A DNA stretch of 64,000 nucleotides from Acidimicrobiaceae bacterium. Its GTDB lineage: Bacteria; Actinomycetota; Acidimicrobiia; Acidimicrobiales; Aldehydirespiratoraceae. The notes below the pieces were generated by a model that ran no database searches, had not been told where the DNA came from, and worked only from the letters and a program-made list of their open reading frames with translations. The stretch's first letter is position 1; every line of letters starts with the position of its first letter. The stretch lies in NCBI GenBank assembly GCA_028819005.1, contig JAPPMP010000042.1:19891-83890 (forward strand). Reading direction: 5' to 3'. Both the position numbers and the translations under genes were made by a program. Positions 25,051 to 32,732 of the stretch are shown here, one piece after another.

Positions 25051-25965
25051 ATGGATATACAGGCGTTGACCCTCCGGCGGTTGAACTATTTCGTTACCGT
25101 CGCCGACGAACTGCACTTCGGTCGTGCCGCTGAGATCCTTCATGTCGCCCAACCCGCTTTGAGCCAACAGATTCGTCAACTCGAGTCGGATCTCGGACTG
25201 CAGCTCTTCCAACGCACGACCCGGCGAGTCGCCCTGACTCCTCCGGGTGCGGCATTGGTTCCCCATGTTCGGCAACTGCTCGTCACCGCGCAGGGGGTGG
25301 CTCGGGCCGCTGCGGAACTGCGAGCCGGCCGGCGTGGACACCTGCGTGTCGGTTTCGTCGACTCGGCCGCATATGAGTTCGTGCCGCGCTTCCTGCATCG
25401 GTTCCGGCAGGTGAGTCCTGCGGTGACACTGCAACTCCACACGATGTCCTCCGATGAACAGGCCGAAGCGCTGGTGGCCGGAAGAATCGACATCGGGATT
25501 GCCCGAATCACCCTCGACAATGCCGGCTTGGAGGCGACGGTCCTCGACAATGAACCGCTGGTCGCGGCGATGCCGAGCAGCCATCGACTGGCGAGCGAGT
25601 CCTCGGTCCGGCTCGGCGACCTGCGCAACGACGAGTTCGTCGGGTTCTCGCGGGAGCAATCCCCGACGCTTCACGCCAGGCTGCGCGTTATGTTGGCACC
25701 CCATGGAGTCGACTACTCACCTGCGATCGAAGCCACTGAATACACGACCATCCTGGGCCTCGTTGCGGCAGGCGAAGGTGTGGCGCTTGTTCCCGCGGGC
25801 GTGCAGTCCCTGCGGTTACCGGGTCTGACATTCGTGTCGATCTCCGATCCGGAGGCCGGCGTGCAACTCCTTTGCCTGACCCGCGTTGATGAACCGTTGG
25901 CCATCGTCGCCGGCGCGCTCAAAGAACTGATCGACACAGTCTTCGCACCGATGCAGCAATCGTGA
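25051..25965 (+). CDS. LysR family transcriptional regulator
   Basis: LysR-type regulator of about 304 residues. The N-terminal winged helix-turn-helix is canonical (LNYFVTVADELHFGRAAEIL, AQPALSQQIRQLE, LFQRTTRRVALT). A periplasmic-binding-like effector domain follows (LRVGFVDSAAYEFVP onward). It is divergent from soxBDAG, so control of sarcosine use is the natural inference. The TauD-type gene downstream on the same strand is another possible target. ATG 25051 was preferred, and GTG 25045 two codons upstream is equally possible. Confidence 0.9.
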   Translation: MDIQALTLRRLNYFVTVADELHFGRAAEILHVAQPALSQQIRQLESDLGLQLFQRTTRRVALTPPGAALVPHVRQLLVTAQGVARAAAELRAGRRGHLRVGFVDSAAYEFVPRFLHRFRQVSPAVTLQLHTMSSDEQAEALVAGRIDIGIARITLDNAGLEATVLDNEPLVAAMPSSHRLASESSVRLGDLRNDEFVGFSREQSPTLHARLRVMLAPHGVDYSPAIEATEYTTILGLVAAGEGVALVPAGVQSLRLPGLTFVSISDPEAGVQLLCLTRVDEPLAIVAGALKELIDTVFAPMQQS

Positions 25966-25984
25966 CCGAACCCGTCTCCGTGCC

Positions 25985-26203
25985 GGTGCTGTAAGCGGCC
26001 CGTTCATCGCCGGTTTCAACATGGCTGCGGGCGTCGGCAGCCTGCTCGGGCCGGTAATCGTCGGATGGGCGGCGCAATCGATAGGACTGGGCGCCTCGGC
26101 CGTCGCACTTGCCATCACCTTGGAATTCGGGCTCTCATGGATCGTGTTCGTGATCGGAGAGACAGGAAGGCCGAACCGTGCGGGCGGTTCAGCTTGGTCT
26201 TGA
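25985..26203 (+). pseudogene. C-terminal remnant of an MFS transporter
   Basis: An open frame without a proper start reads SGPFIAGFNMAAGVGSLLGP, then VIVGWAAQSIG and a hydrophobic LALAITLEFG-like helix. These match the last two or three membrane helices of a major-facilitator protein. The first ten helices are missing and the frame begins right after the LysR stop. It is a deletion leftover and would not transport anything. Confidence 0.65.
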
Positions 26204-26336
26204 CGAGTCGAAACTGCGAGACGACTTCTCTGAACTACATAGACCACTACGGCGTCGCCCTCGACGCCTGATGGAGGCCGTCCACGTAGAATCGCCGAAT
26301 TCTCACCGGTTCCCTGGTAGAGATAGGCTGGCACCC

Positions 26337-27212
26337 ATGGGGTCATCGTCTGTGGCAACACCCGCCCAACTCGAGGTGCGACCGATCGCCGGCTCGCTCG
26401 GAGCCGAAGTCATCGGGCTCGATTTCAGTGCGGTCAATGCGGTTGCCGACGAGTTGAAGAAGGCATTGAACGAGAATCTGGTCCTCTTCATGCCGGGGTT
26501 GGATCCGACCGCCGAGGGTCTTCGCGACATTGCGGCGGCGTTCGGCCCACTTGAGGTTCACCCCTACCTCGACAAGGTCGATCCTGAGATTCCCGAAGTA
26601 ATCGTGCTGGACACCTCGACGACCCCCAAAGCCGATGTCTGGCACACCGACTTCACGTGCTCGGACCATCCTCCCGTCGCCGCGCTGCTGCACATGGTCG
26701 AATCCCCGCCGTGGGGTGGCGACACGATGTGGATCAACTGCTACGAGGTCTACGACTCGTTGTCGGTGGCAATGAAGCAGTTCCTCGAAGGGTTGACCTG
26801 CCTGCATGAGGACACGCGCACCGGCGGAGCACCCGCGGCGGAGCATCCCGTAGTGCGGGTGCATCCGGATACGGGGCGCAGGAGCCTGTATGTCAACAAG
26901 CAGTTCAGTCGGCGAATCCCGCAGCTCTCGAGGCCCGAATCGCAGAATCTCCTGTCTTTCCTGTTCCGCTGGGAAGAGCAGGTGAAGTTCAGTTGTCGCT
27001 GGCGTTGGAACGTGGGCGATGTGGTGCTCTGGGATGAACGGGTCACTTTGCACTCAGTGGTTGACGACACGTCCGAGCGTAGGGTTCTGCGACGCGCCAC
27101 GGTGCTCGGCGACGATCCTGCTCCGCCTGATGACGTGAAGATCCTGCCCCGTCACCGCACCCCCAAGACAGCCTCGAGCGGCTTCTACGGCATCGGCGGC
27201 TACGAGTTCTAA
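26337..27212 (+). CDS. TauD/TfdA family Fe(II)/2-oxoglutarate dioxygenase
   Basis: Non-heme iron dioxygenase of 291 residues using 2-oxoglutarate and O2, like taurine dioxygenase or 2,4-D dioxygenase. The iron-binding triad is visible as WHTDFTC (His and Asp) and VTLHSVVDD (distal His), with the 2-oxoglutarate-binding Arg in the RRVLRRATVLG segment. The start at ATG 26337 fits the family N-terminus. A much longer upstream frame has no family support. Its stop overlaps the convergent ADP-ribosylglycohydrolase gene by 4 bp. The substrate is unknown. Confidence 0.9.
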   Translation: MGSSSVATPAQLEVRPIAGSLGAEVIGLDFSAVNAVADELKKALNENLVLFMPGLDPTAEGLRDIAAAFGPLEVHPYLDKVDPEIPEVIVLDTSTTPKADVWHTDFTCSDHPPVAALLHMVESPPWGGDTMWINCYEVYDSLSVAMKQFLEGLTCLHEDTRTGGAPAAEHPVVRVHPDTGRRSLYVNKQFSRRIPQLSRPESQNLLSFLFRWEEQVKFSCRWRWNVGDVVLWDERVTLHSVVDDTSERRVLRRATVLGDDPAPPDDVKILPRHRTPKTASSGFYGIGGYEF

Positions 27213-28924
27213 GTTTGGCGCAGATCGTCGCGGAGATCAGTGACCAAAGCAGCTAGGTCCGCGATAGTTCCATCCCGGGCGACTCGTCGGACGGTGTATC
27301 CGAGCGCGGCGTCGTCGAAGATCTGTTCCTTGGCGTACTCGATCGCGTCGTCGACTTTGATTCCTCGGTCTAACGGTATGGGTTTGAGTTTGCGCTCATC
27401 CCGGCTGTCTGGTTTGGCTAGCCTGTTGGTGTCTCTTTTCCTTGGAGGTTGGGGCGGGGTGAATTTGTTGCCAGCCTCTAGGAAGATGATTTGAGGGCGG
27501 CGCTTGATCAACAGCGTCTGGCCAAAGTGGGCCTTTACCCACTCCCAAGCGAAGTCCTTCCGTGGAGTGTAGATCGCGCTTTCAGCCAGTTGAGTCGCTG
27601 GTCCGAGACCCTCCACCGCTAAAGCACCATTATCGTTGACTAAGGCGTCTGCCTGAGTCCTGGGTGCAGTCCAAGTGAGGATGTCCGGATAGCGATGGCT
27701 CTCGACCCGGTGGCCTAGGGAGATGGCCGTCAACCGCTCGGCCTCTTGCAGAAGATACTCGCTGTCTAAGGGCTTCTCGGGCGGATCTGCTGCCGCGTCG
27801 CACGCGCCCACGAGGGCTCCAACCATGGTGGCGATCGTGTCGGTGTCGGTGCCGATAGCGTTCGCGGCCACAACTACGCCTTCGTGAGCCTTCGAAGCTG
27901 TAGCTGCTGCAGCGACAGCGGCAACAGTTGTCAGAATCCCGCTGCCCTGCTGTTTTGGACTCTTGAGACCCAGACGGGCGACGATTTCTGGGTAAGACGT
28001 TTCGAGCGTCGCTGTGATTTCTGCGACTGCGCCGATTGCGCCAATCAACTCATCAACCGTTTTCCTCCATGTGTCGCCGAACCGCTCTCCGATAGCTTGA
28101 TCCCACAGATCGATCCAAATTGATCCCAGAATTGCGTGCTCCTCGATCAAGCGAAGCGCCTTAACGCCGATTCTGCCTGCGATGTTCACGCATGTTTCGG
28201 GGTCCGGAACAGTGCCGTAGCGGAGGCAATGAGCCAACGTCTCAGCGTGGAAGCATGCTCCGACGATGGCCCGGGGATGTCCGTGGGTGCAGACGCTGTT
28301 TGCGATCACGTCGTTCAAGTAGCCGCCCTCAAGATCAGGCGAGGCCCATACGTGAGGTTGAATGCGCATGGCGGCGCCGTTGCCGCCAGCGCTTGTCCAT
28401 CCGCGGAAGGTGTTTGCGTACCACAGCGTCCGTGGCTTTCCGAGGTTCATAGCTGCTGCTTTGGAAGCCCGTCCGCCACCGAGGGCGTATGACAACCATA
28501 CCGGAAGTTCGATCTGGGAGAATGTGTCAATATCGAAGCCGTGGTTGCCGATAGAACGGCTCACTGCCATGCGCAGTTGAGTGTCGTCAGACCAGCATCC
28601 CGCGGGAAGTGTCACGTTGACACCCGATTTGCCGCCGACCCGTCGTTGCCAGTCCATGAGGTGGTCCAGAGGCGCACCGTGTGTCCGCTGCTCGAGACGC
28701 TTGCAGTCCACTAACTCGCTGATGAAGCCGAGCGCATCGCCGTACGCCGCCCACAGCATCGAGTTGCGGGTTCGCGCCGCTCGTTTGTCGTCCGTGCTGC
28801 AGTCGGCGACATCGAGGCCCGCGTGCTGCTGGCGCGACAAGTCCCGAGTCTCGACCGGTTGGTTGTCGCTGTCGCTGGCGAACAGATCCGGTTGCTCGTG
28901 ATCTGCAGTGCTTGGGTCGGTCAT
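27209..28924 (-). CDS. ADP-ribosylglycohydrolase (ARH/DraG family), long form
   Basis: Hydrolase of 571 residues whose first ~400 residues carry the ARH/DraG motifs that bind two Mg2+: YGDALGF at 61-67, SDDT at 112-115, GGNGAAMR at 180-187, and GTDTDTIA at 358-365. Enzymes of this family remove ADP-ribose from protein or nucleic acid. A C-terminal region of about 160 residues, rich in basic residues near 480-510, has no recognised domain and may bind nucleic acid or partners. ATG 28924 overlaps the DarT-like gene by 4 bp. In this setting it is the probable antidote to that transferase. Confidence 0.88.
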   Translation of the reverse strand: MTDPSTADHEQPDLFASDSDNQPVETRDLSRQQHAGLDVADCSTDDKRAARTRNSMLWAAYGDALGFISELVDCKRLEQRTHGAPLDHLMDWQRRVGGKSGVNVTLPAGCWSDDTQLRMAVSRSIGNHGFDIDTFSQIELPVWLSYALGGGRASKAAAMNLGKPRTLWYANTFRGWTSAGGNGAAMRIQPHVWASPDLEGGYLNDVIANSVCTHGHPRAIVGACFHAETLAHCLRYGTVPDPETCVNIAGRIGVKALRLIEEHAILGSIWIDLWDQAIGERFGDTWRKTVDELIGAIGAVAEITATLETSYPEIVARLGLKSPKQQGSGILTTVAAVAAAATASKAHEGVVVAANAIGTDTDTIATMVGALVGACDAAADPPEKPLDSEYLLQEAERLTAISLGHRVESHRYPDILTWTAPRTQADALVNDNGALAVEGLGPATQLAESAIYTPRKDFAWEWVKAHFGQTLLIKRRPQIIFLEAGNKFTPPQPPRKRDTNRLAKPDSRDERKLKPIPLDRGIKVDDAIEYAKEQIFDDAALGYTVRRVARDGTIADLAALVTDLRDDLRQT

Positions 28925-29613
28925 CGGAATGCCTTTGGATCCAGCTTGATCTTAGGCTCATCAGGCAGGTTCCACAGATTTGCCAGGAGCGCGTCGACAG
29001 CATCGCGAGTGCTGTCTTCGTCCGCTGTGATCGTATGGAGGTGTTGCAGAGAAAGTTCGAATGGGTAGAGCACTTCGGCCTGAGGATCGGTTGTCTCGTG
29101 GGGCTGACGCCCGTCTCGCGTGTTCGTGCTCCCGTGGTAACCCCAGGGGACTTCAGGAGCGAACATCTGCTCAAAGCCGGCGGAGCCAATGGCCCGATGC
29201 ACAGTCGGATAGGCGTTGTTGGTCGTGCAGAACACGACACCGTCGTCGCTGAGGATCTCCGGGCCGAACTCCAAGATCACCCACTTATCGTCTTTGTGCC
29301 ATCTCTTCGAATGTTTGAACATGTGGAGATTGATGATTGAAATAGAGAGATTAACGTAAGTGTGCCATGGCCAGTCACGGCTACGGTCGGCGGCGTTCGG
29401 TTCGTACACGTGTTTGACGTAGGCGTCCTCTGGAAGGTCGTCTCGGCTTTTGATTGCTGAACTAGCCAGAATTCCCTTGAGTCCGTTGATTCGAGTGAAG
29501 TGTACGACGCTCGTAATGCCGCGCTCCCGTGCTGCGTCTGCGAGCTCGGGGCACGTCACGGAACCATGCTCTTCCCGGCGGATTTGCGGCGCGGCTTCGG
29601 GCGCCCACTTCAC
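28921..29613 (-). CDS. DarT-like ADP-ribosyltransferase (DUF4433-related), candidate toxin
   Basis: A 230-residue protein matching the layout of DarT, which ADP-ribosylates thymidine in single-stranded DNA. The NAD-binding start VVHFTRINGLKGILASSAI is at 36-54, a TNNAYP segment at 131-136 resembles the family's 'ft..NA' stretch, and DPQAEVL at 166-172 places Glu170 where DarT has its catalytic Glu. GTG start, with GTGA and ATGA overlaps on both sides. An upstream helicase and downstream ADP-ribosylglycohydrolase replace the macrodomain DarG usually paired with DarT. DNA as target is inferred from the family; RNA or protein modification is possible. Confidence 0.72.
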   Translation of the reverse strand: MKWAPEAAPQIRREEHGSVTCPELADAARERGITSVVHFTRINGLKGILASSAIKSRDDLPEDAYVKHVYEPNAADRSRDWPWHTYVNLSISIINLHMFKHSKRWHKDDKWVILEFGPEILSDDGVVFCTTNNAYPTVHRAIGSAGFEQMFAPEVPWGYHGSTNTRDGRQPHETTDPQAEVLYPFELSLQHLHTITADEDSTRDAVDALLANLWNLPDEPKIKLDPKAFR

Positions 29614-31061
29614 GGTTCTCGTACCTTCACCAGTTCGTAGGTGTTTGAATCGAGTAATCCGATCAGTGATGACTCCTCTCCCGGTTTGTATCCGACCATC
29701 ACGGAATTGCGGGCTCGCCCGACAGCCATCGCCAGCATCCGGCGGAGTCGTTCAAGGTCGGCGTCGCCGGCTTCGGGTCCGTGTGGCGTTACTTGTTGGC
29801 TGAGTCCGGGCAGCAGAACATGGTCGAACTCAAGCCCCTTCGCTGAGTGGATTGTGCATAGCGCGACGACCTCTGGACCGGTGGGCCACTCGTTCTGCCG
29901 GGTCAATTCGCAGTAGGGGATTCCTCGGTTGTGCAGTTCGGTTCGAACCTTGTCGAACCAGCCGCCGCCGCGAGGCTTCAGTATTGCTACGGACTCACGC
30001 TTCAGGTCGGCGGTGCTCTCCAGCCTGTCCAGCATCACTTCGAGTTGTTCGCCGTATTTTCCGGCCACAACCAGCGGTTTTGCTCCCAATCGATGGCATG
30101 CCGAGAAGTCCGGCAACGTACCGTCGTCCTCAGAAGGGAGCTCGTTCACCAGGGGGTAGGCGAACGAAGCGATCTCCGCGGTGTTGCGGTAGTTCTCTTT
30201 GAGCGTGTAGATGACCTCGGGTCGGGCCTGAATGCCGACTTCGGACCATTTGAAGAATCGTGGATAGATGCGTTGAATTGCGTCGAGCACGAACGTGGTA
30301 TTGTGTCGGTCCTGCAGATGTTTGAGGATGGCGCGGACCTGGTTGGCCGAAAAGTCTTGCGCTTCGTCCACGACCACGACATCGTAAAGAAGGTCTGGCC
30401 CAGTCTTGGCGGCAAGCAGGGCAAGGTCGTCCCAGTCGATCTTGCCGCGCTTCTGCTTGGTGTTCACGTAGGCGGGTATGACTTCCCAGATCAACTTTTC
30501 GCGGGTTGGCCGAGCCATGCGGGGCGCGGAGCCTCGGCCTTCTCGGACAACCGTCAGATACTCCGACAGGCTTTCTGGCTCAAAGTTATCGGGGTCGTAC
30601 GCGAAGCGACCCAATATGTATTGGATCTCGTCGAATAGAAACTCATGTTGGCGCGATGTCGCGAAGTCATTTAGGTGCGGCCGTAGCATTGCTGAGGTTT
30701 CGTCGCCCCCAGCAATGTCAACATCGCCGACGAGAGACCTCGCCCAGCTACTGAATGTGCTGATCTCCAACTGGAGCGCATCATGTTCGGGTGCGGAACT
30801 GCGGGCGAGTTCTGTTATGTAGCCCCTGAGGGTTTGATTGAATGTCAACACCAACATCCGCACGGGGGCGACGTGTTCTGAGCGTTCGCGGCGTTTTTCT
30901 CGGACTCGGATCTGTTCACGCAGTCGCAGCAGGGCGGTCGTAGTCTTGCCGCTTCCAGCAGCCCCTCTGATTATTCGGAACCCCGGCTTCACATCGGCCA
31001 GCACCTTCAACTGCTCGGGCGTTGGATTGACCTTCGGCAAGAGGCGCATCTCGGACTCCAC
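29610..31061 (-). CDS. Superfamily 1 (UvrD/Rep-like) helicase, compact form
   Basis: ATP-dependent 3'-5' type SF1A helicase core of 483 residues. Walker A GAAGSGKTT is at 33-41, motif Ia at LVLTFNQTL, motif II VVVDEAQDF at 229-237, and motif III FVLDAIQ at 257-263. Motif IV is KENYRNT, motif V TIHSAKGLEF at 403-412, and motif VI AMAVGRARN around 445. It is much shorter than UvrD (about 720), so the 1B and 2B insertions are reduced. It starts at GTG 31061, with ATG 31049 also possible. It is first in the trio and is likely the DNA-sensing or DNA-delivering motor. Confidence 0.88.
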   Translation of the reverse strand: MESEMRLLPKVNPTPEQLKVLADVKPGFRIIRGAAGSGKTTTALLRLREQIRVREKRRERSEHVAPVRMLVLTFNQTLRGYITELARSSAPEHDALQLEISTFSSWARSLVGDVDIAGGDETSAMLRPHLNDFATSRQHEFLFDEIQYILGRFAYDPDNFEPESLSEYLTVVREGRGSAPRMARPTREKLIWEVIPAYVNTKQKRGKIDWDDLALLAAKTGPDLLYDVVVVDEAQDFSANQVRAILKHLQDRHNTTFVLDAIQRIYPRFFKWSEVGIQARPEVIYTLKENYRNTAEIASFAYPLVNELPSEDDGTLPDFSACHRLGAKPLVVAGKYGEQLEVMLDRLESTADLKRESVAILKPRGGGWFDKVRTELHNRGIPYCELTRQNEWPTGPEVVALCTIHSAKGLEFDHVLLPGLSQQVTPHGPEAGDADLERLRRMLAMAVGRARNSVMVGYKPGEESSLIGLLDSNTYELVKVREP

Positions 31062-31069
31062 ATGTTGTC

Positions 31070-31088
31070 GGTCCCACTGCCTGGGACC
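31070..31088 (-). promoter_or_regulatory. Inverted repeat in the leader of the helicase/ART/ARH operon
   Basis: GGTCCCA-CTGCC-TGGGACC is a perfect 7-bp inverted repeat with a 5-bp spacer, ending 9 bp before the helicase start codon. A TAAGAT -10-like hexamer lies upstream on the minus strand (31100-31105). An operator or a translation-controlling hairpin is plausible. Confidence 0.4.
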
Positions 31089-31150
31089 ACGTGGAAATCA
31101 TCTTAGCGGATTGTGCACCGTCGGATGAGCATCCTCCGGCGCTCGGGCCT

Positions 31151-31855
31151 CTAGGCGTTCAGGTGGGTTTTCAGGAACGCTGACGTGCGGGCCCAGGAAG
31201 CGGCCGCGGCCGACGGGTTGGCGAACATCGGGTTCTTGTCGTTGTCGAAAGCATGGCCAGCCCCCTCTTGCACCAGGATCTCAACGTTGTCCATCCCCTC
31301 GGTGGCTGCGCGAAGGCCGTCCACGTGCTCGTTGGGCAGGAAAGGATCGTCATCGCCGAAGTGGAACAAGATCGGGCAGGTGATCCCAGAGGCCTTGTCG
31401 AGGTTCTCGCCGATCATCGATCCGTAGTACGACACAGCGCAGGTCGGCTCGTGAGCTGCTGCGGCCAGGTAGGTCATCGAGCCGCCGAAGCAGAACCCCA
31501 TCACCGCAACGCCGCCCCGTACCTCGGAGCGGCTCGACAGATGATCCAGTGCAGCGCCGATGTCGGCGACGCCGTCTTCAGGAGCATGCTGATTGGCGAT
31601 TTCGAAGGCCGGCCCCAAGTCCTCCGGGCCTCGGGCGTCGACGCGGAACGGGTGCTGGATCCGCCAGTACATGTGGGGCGCCAGTACGACGTAGCCCTCG
31701 TTGGCGAGACGCTCGGCAACGCTGCGGATGTAGTCGTTGATCCCGAAGATCTCCTGGATCAGCACGACACCGGGTCCGCTGCCGCTGTCGGGAGTACACA
31801 AGATTGAGGGAATGTCGCCTGAGGCACTGGATATTGCTTGGTCTGTTGTTGGCAT
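31151..31855 (-). CDS. Dienelactone hydrolase family protein
   Basis: Alpha/beta hydrolase of 234 residues in the dienelactone hydrolase family, which opens lactone rings in aromatic degradation or acts as a general esterase. The nucleophile motif is GFCFGG with Cys122 rather than Ser. The acidic partner lies in HFGDDDPFLP, the His in EGAGHAFDN, and Glu36 in QEIFG is also conserved. It is 89 bp upstream of the helicase gene on the same strand, and a separate promoter-like element lies between them. Confidence 0.9.
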   Translation of the reverse strand: MPTTDQAISSASGDIPSILCTPDSGSGPGVVLIQEIFGINDYIRSVAERLANEGYVVLAPHMYWRIQHPFRVDARGPEDLGPAFEIANQHAPEDGVADIGAALDHLSSRSEVRGGVAVMGFCFGGSMTYLAAAAHEPTCAVSYYGSMIGENLDKASGITCPILFHFGDDDPFLPNEHVDGLRAATEGMDNVEILVQEGAGHAFDNDKNPMFANPSAAAASWARTSAFLKTHLNA

Positions 31856-31916
31856 GGCTCGGAGTTTATGGGCGTTAGGGTGCTGGCGCAGGTCTGCGGA
31901 TCGTTAAGGAGTTCTC

Positions 31917-32732
31917 ATGGACGTCAATCGGATCACTTCACTGTTCGGGCTACAGGGTCGGCGTGCCGTTGTCACAGGCGGCAGTCGCGGTATCGGCAGG
32001 ATGATCGCGGAGGGGTTGCTCGACGCCGGATGTGAGGTGATCATCACCGCTCGCAAAATCGAACAGGTCACGTCGGCCGCTGATGAGATGTCAACGAAAG
32101 GCACCTGCATCGCAGTTCCCAGCGACCTCTCCACTGACGAGGGCATCGATCATCTTGCCGCCGCTGTCAACGAACGCTGGGATTCGCTGGACATTCTGGT
32201 CAACAACGCGGGCGCGTCGTGGGGTCAACCTCTGGACGACTTCAGCGCGCAGGGTTGGGACAAGGTCATGAACGTGAATGTCCGAGGAGTGTTCTTTCTC
32301 ACCCAACGGTTGCTGCCGCTGCTTCGCGCTGCTGCCCTAGAGTCACATCCAGCCCGAATTATCAACACCGGTTCGGTCAACGGTCTGACTCCACCGGAGA
32401 TGGACACGTTCTCTTATTCGTCGTCGAAAGCAGCGGTGCACATGCTGACCCGCCACCTTGCCAAACAACTGGCCGGTGAGCACATCACGGTCAACGCCAT
32501 CGCCCCCGGGCCCTTCGATTCCCAGATGATGGCCTTTGCCCTCAACGATCCCAAGGCTCGTGCCGGTATTGCCCGAGACGTGCCCCTCGGCAGGATCGGC
32601 ATGCCTGATGACATGGCCGGAGTAGCGATTTACCTGGCGTCTGCTGCCGCCTCCTATGTCACCGGCGCGGTCGTACCCGTCGGCGGCGGCCTGTCCACCG
32701 TCGCCGAGAACACTGCGTGGGGGCGGGACTAG
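31917..32732 (+). CDS. Short-chain dehydrogenase/reductase (SDR)
   Basis: Classical NAD(P)-dependent SDR of 271 residues. Cofactor motif is VVTGGSRGIGRMIA, the LVNNAGA strand follows, and the active site reads INTGSVNG plus YSSSKAA (Ser, Tyr and Lys). The tail SYVTGAVVPVGGGL is typical. An Arg right after the glycine-rich start suggests NADP preference. The substrate is unknown. GGAG-like bases precede ATG 31917. The gene is convergent with the P450 gene and overlaps it by 4 bp. Confidence 0.92.
   Translation: MDVNRITSLFGLQGRRAVVTGGSRGIGRMIAEGLLDAGCEVIITARKIEQVTSAADEMSTKGTCIAVPSDLSTDEGIDHLAAAVNERWDSLDILVNNAGASWGQPLDDFSAQGWDKVMNVNVRGVFFLTQRLLPLLRAAALESHPARIINTGSVNGLTPPEMDTFSYSSSKAAVHMLTRHLAKQLAGEHITVNAIAPGPFDSQMMAFALNDPKARAGIARDVPLGRIGMPDDMAGVAIYLASAAASYVTGAVVPVGGGLSTVAENTAWGRD

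Noticed and set aside
26178..26336. Longer N-terminus for the TauD/TfdA protein
   Set aside because: The added sequence has no family similarity and covers the end of the MFS remnant.
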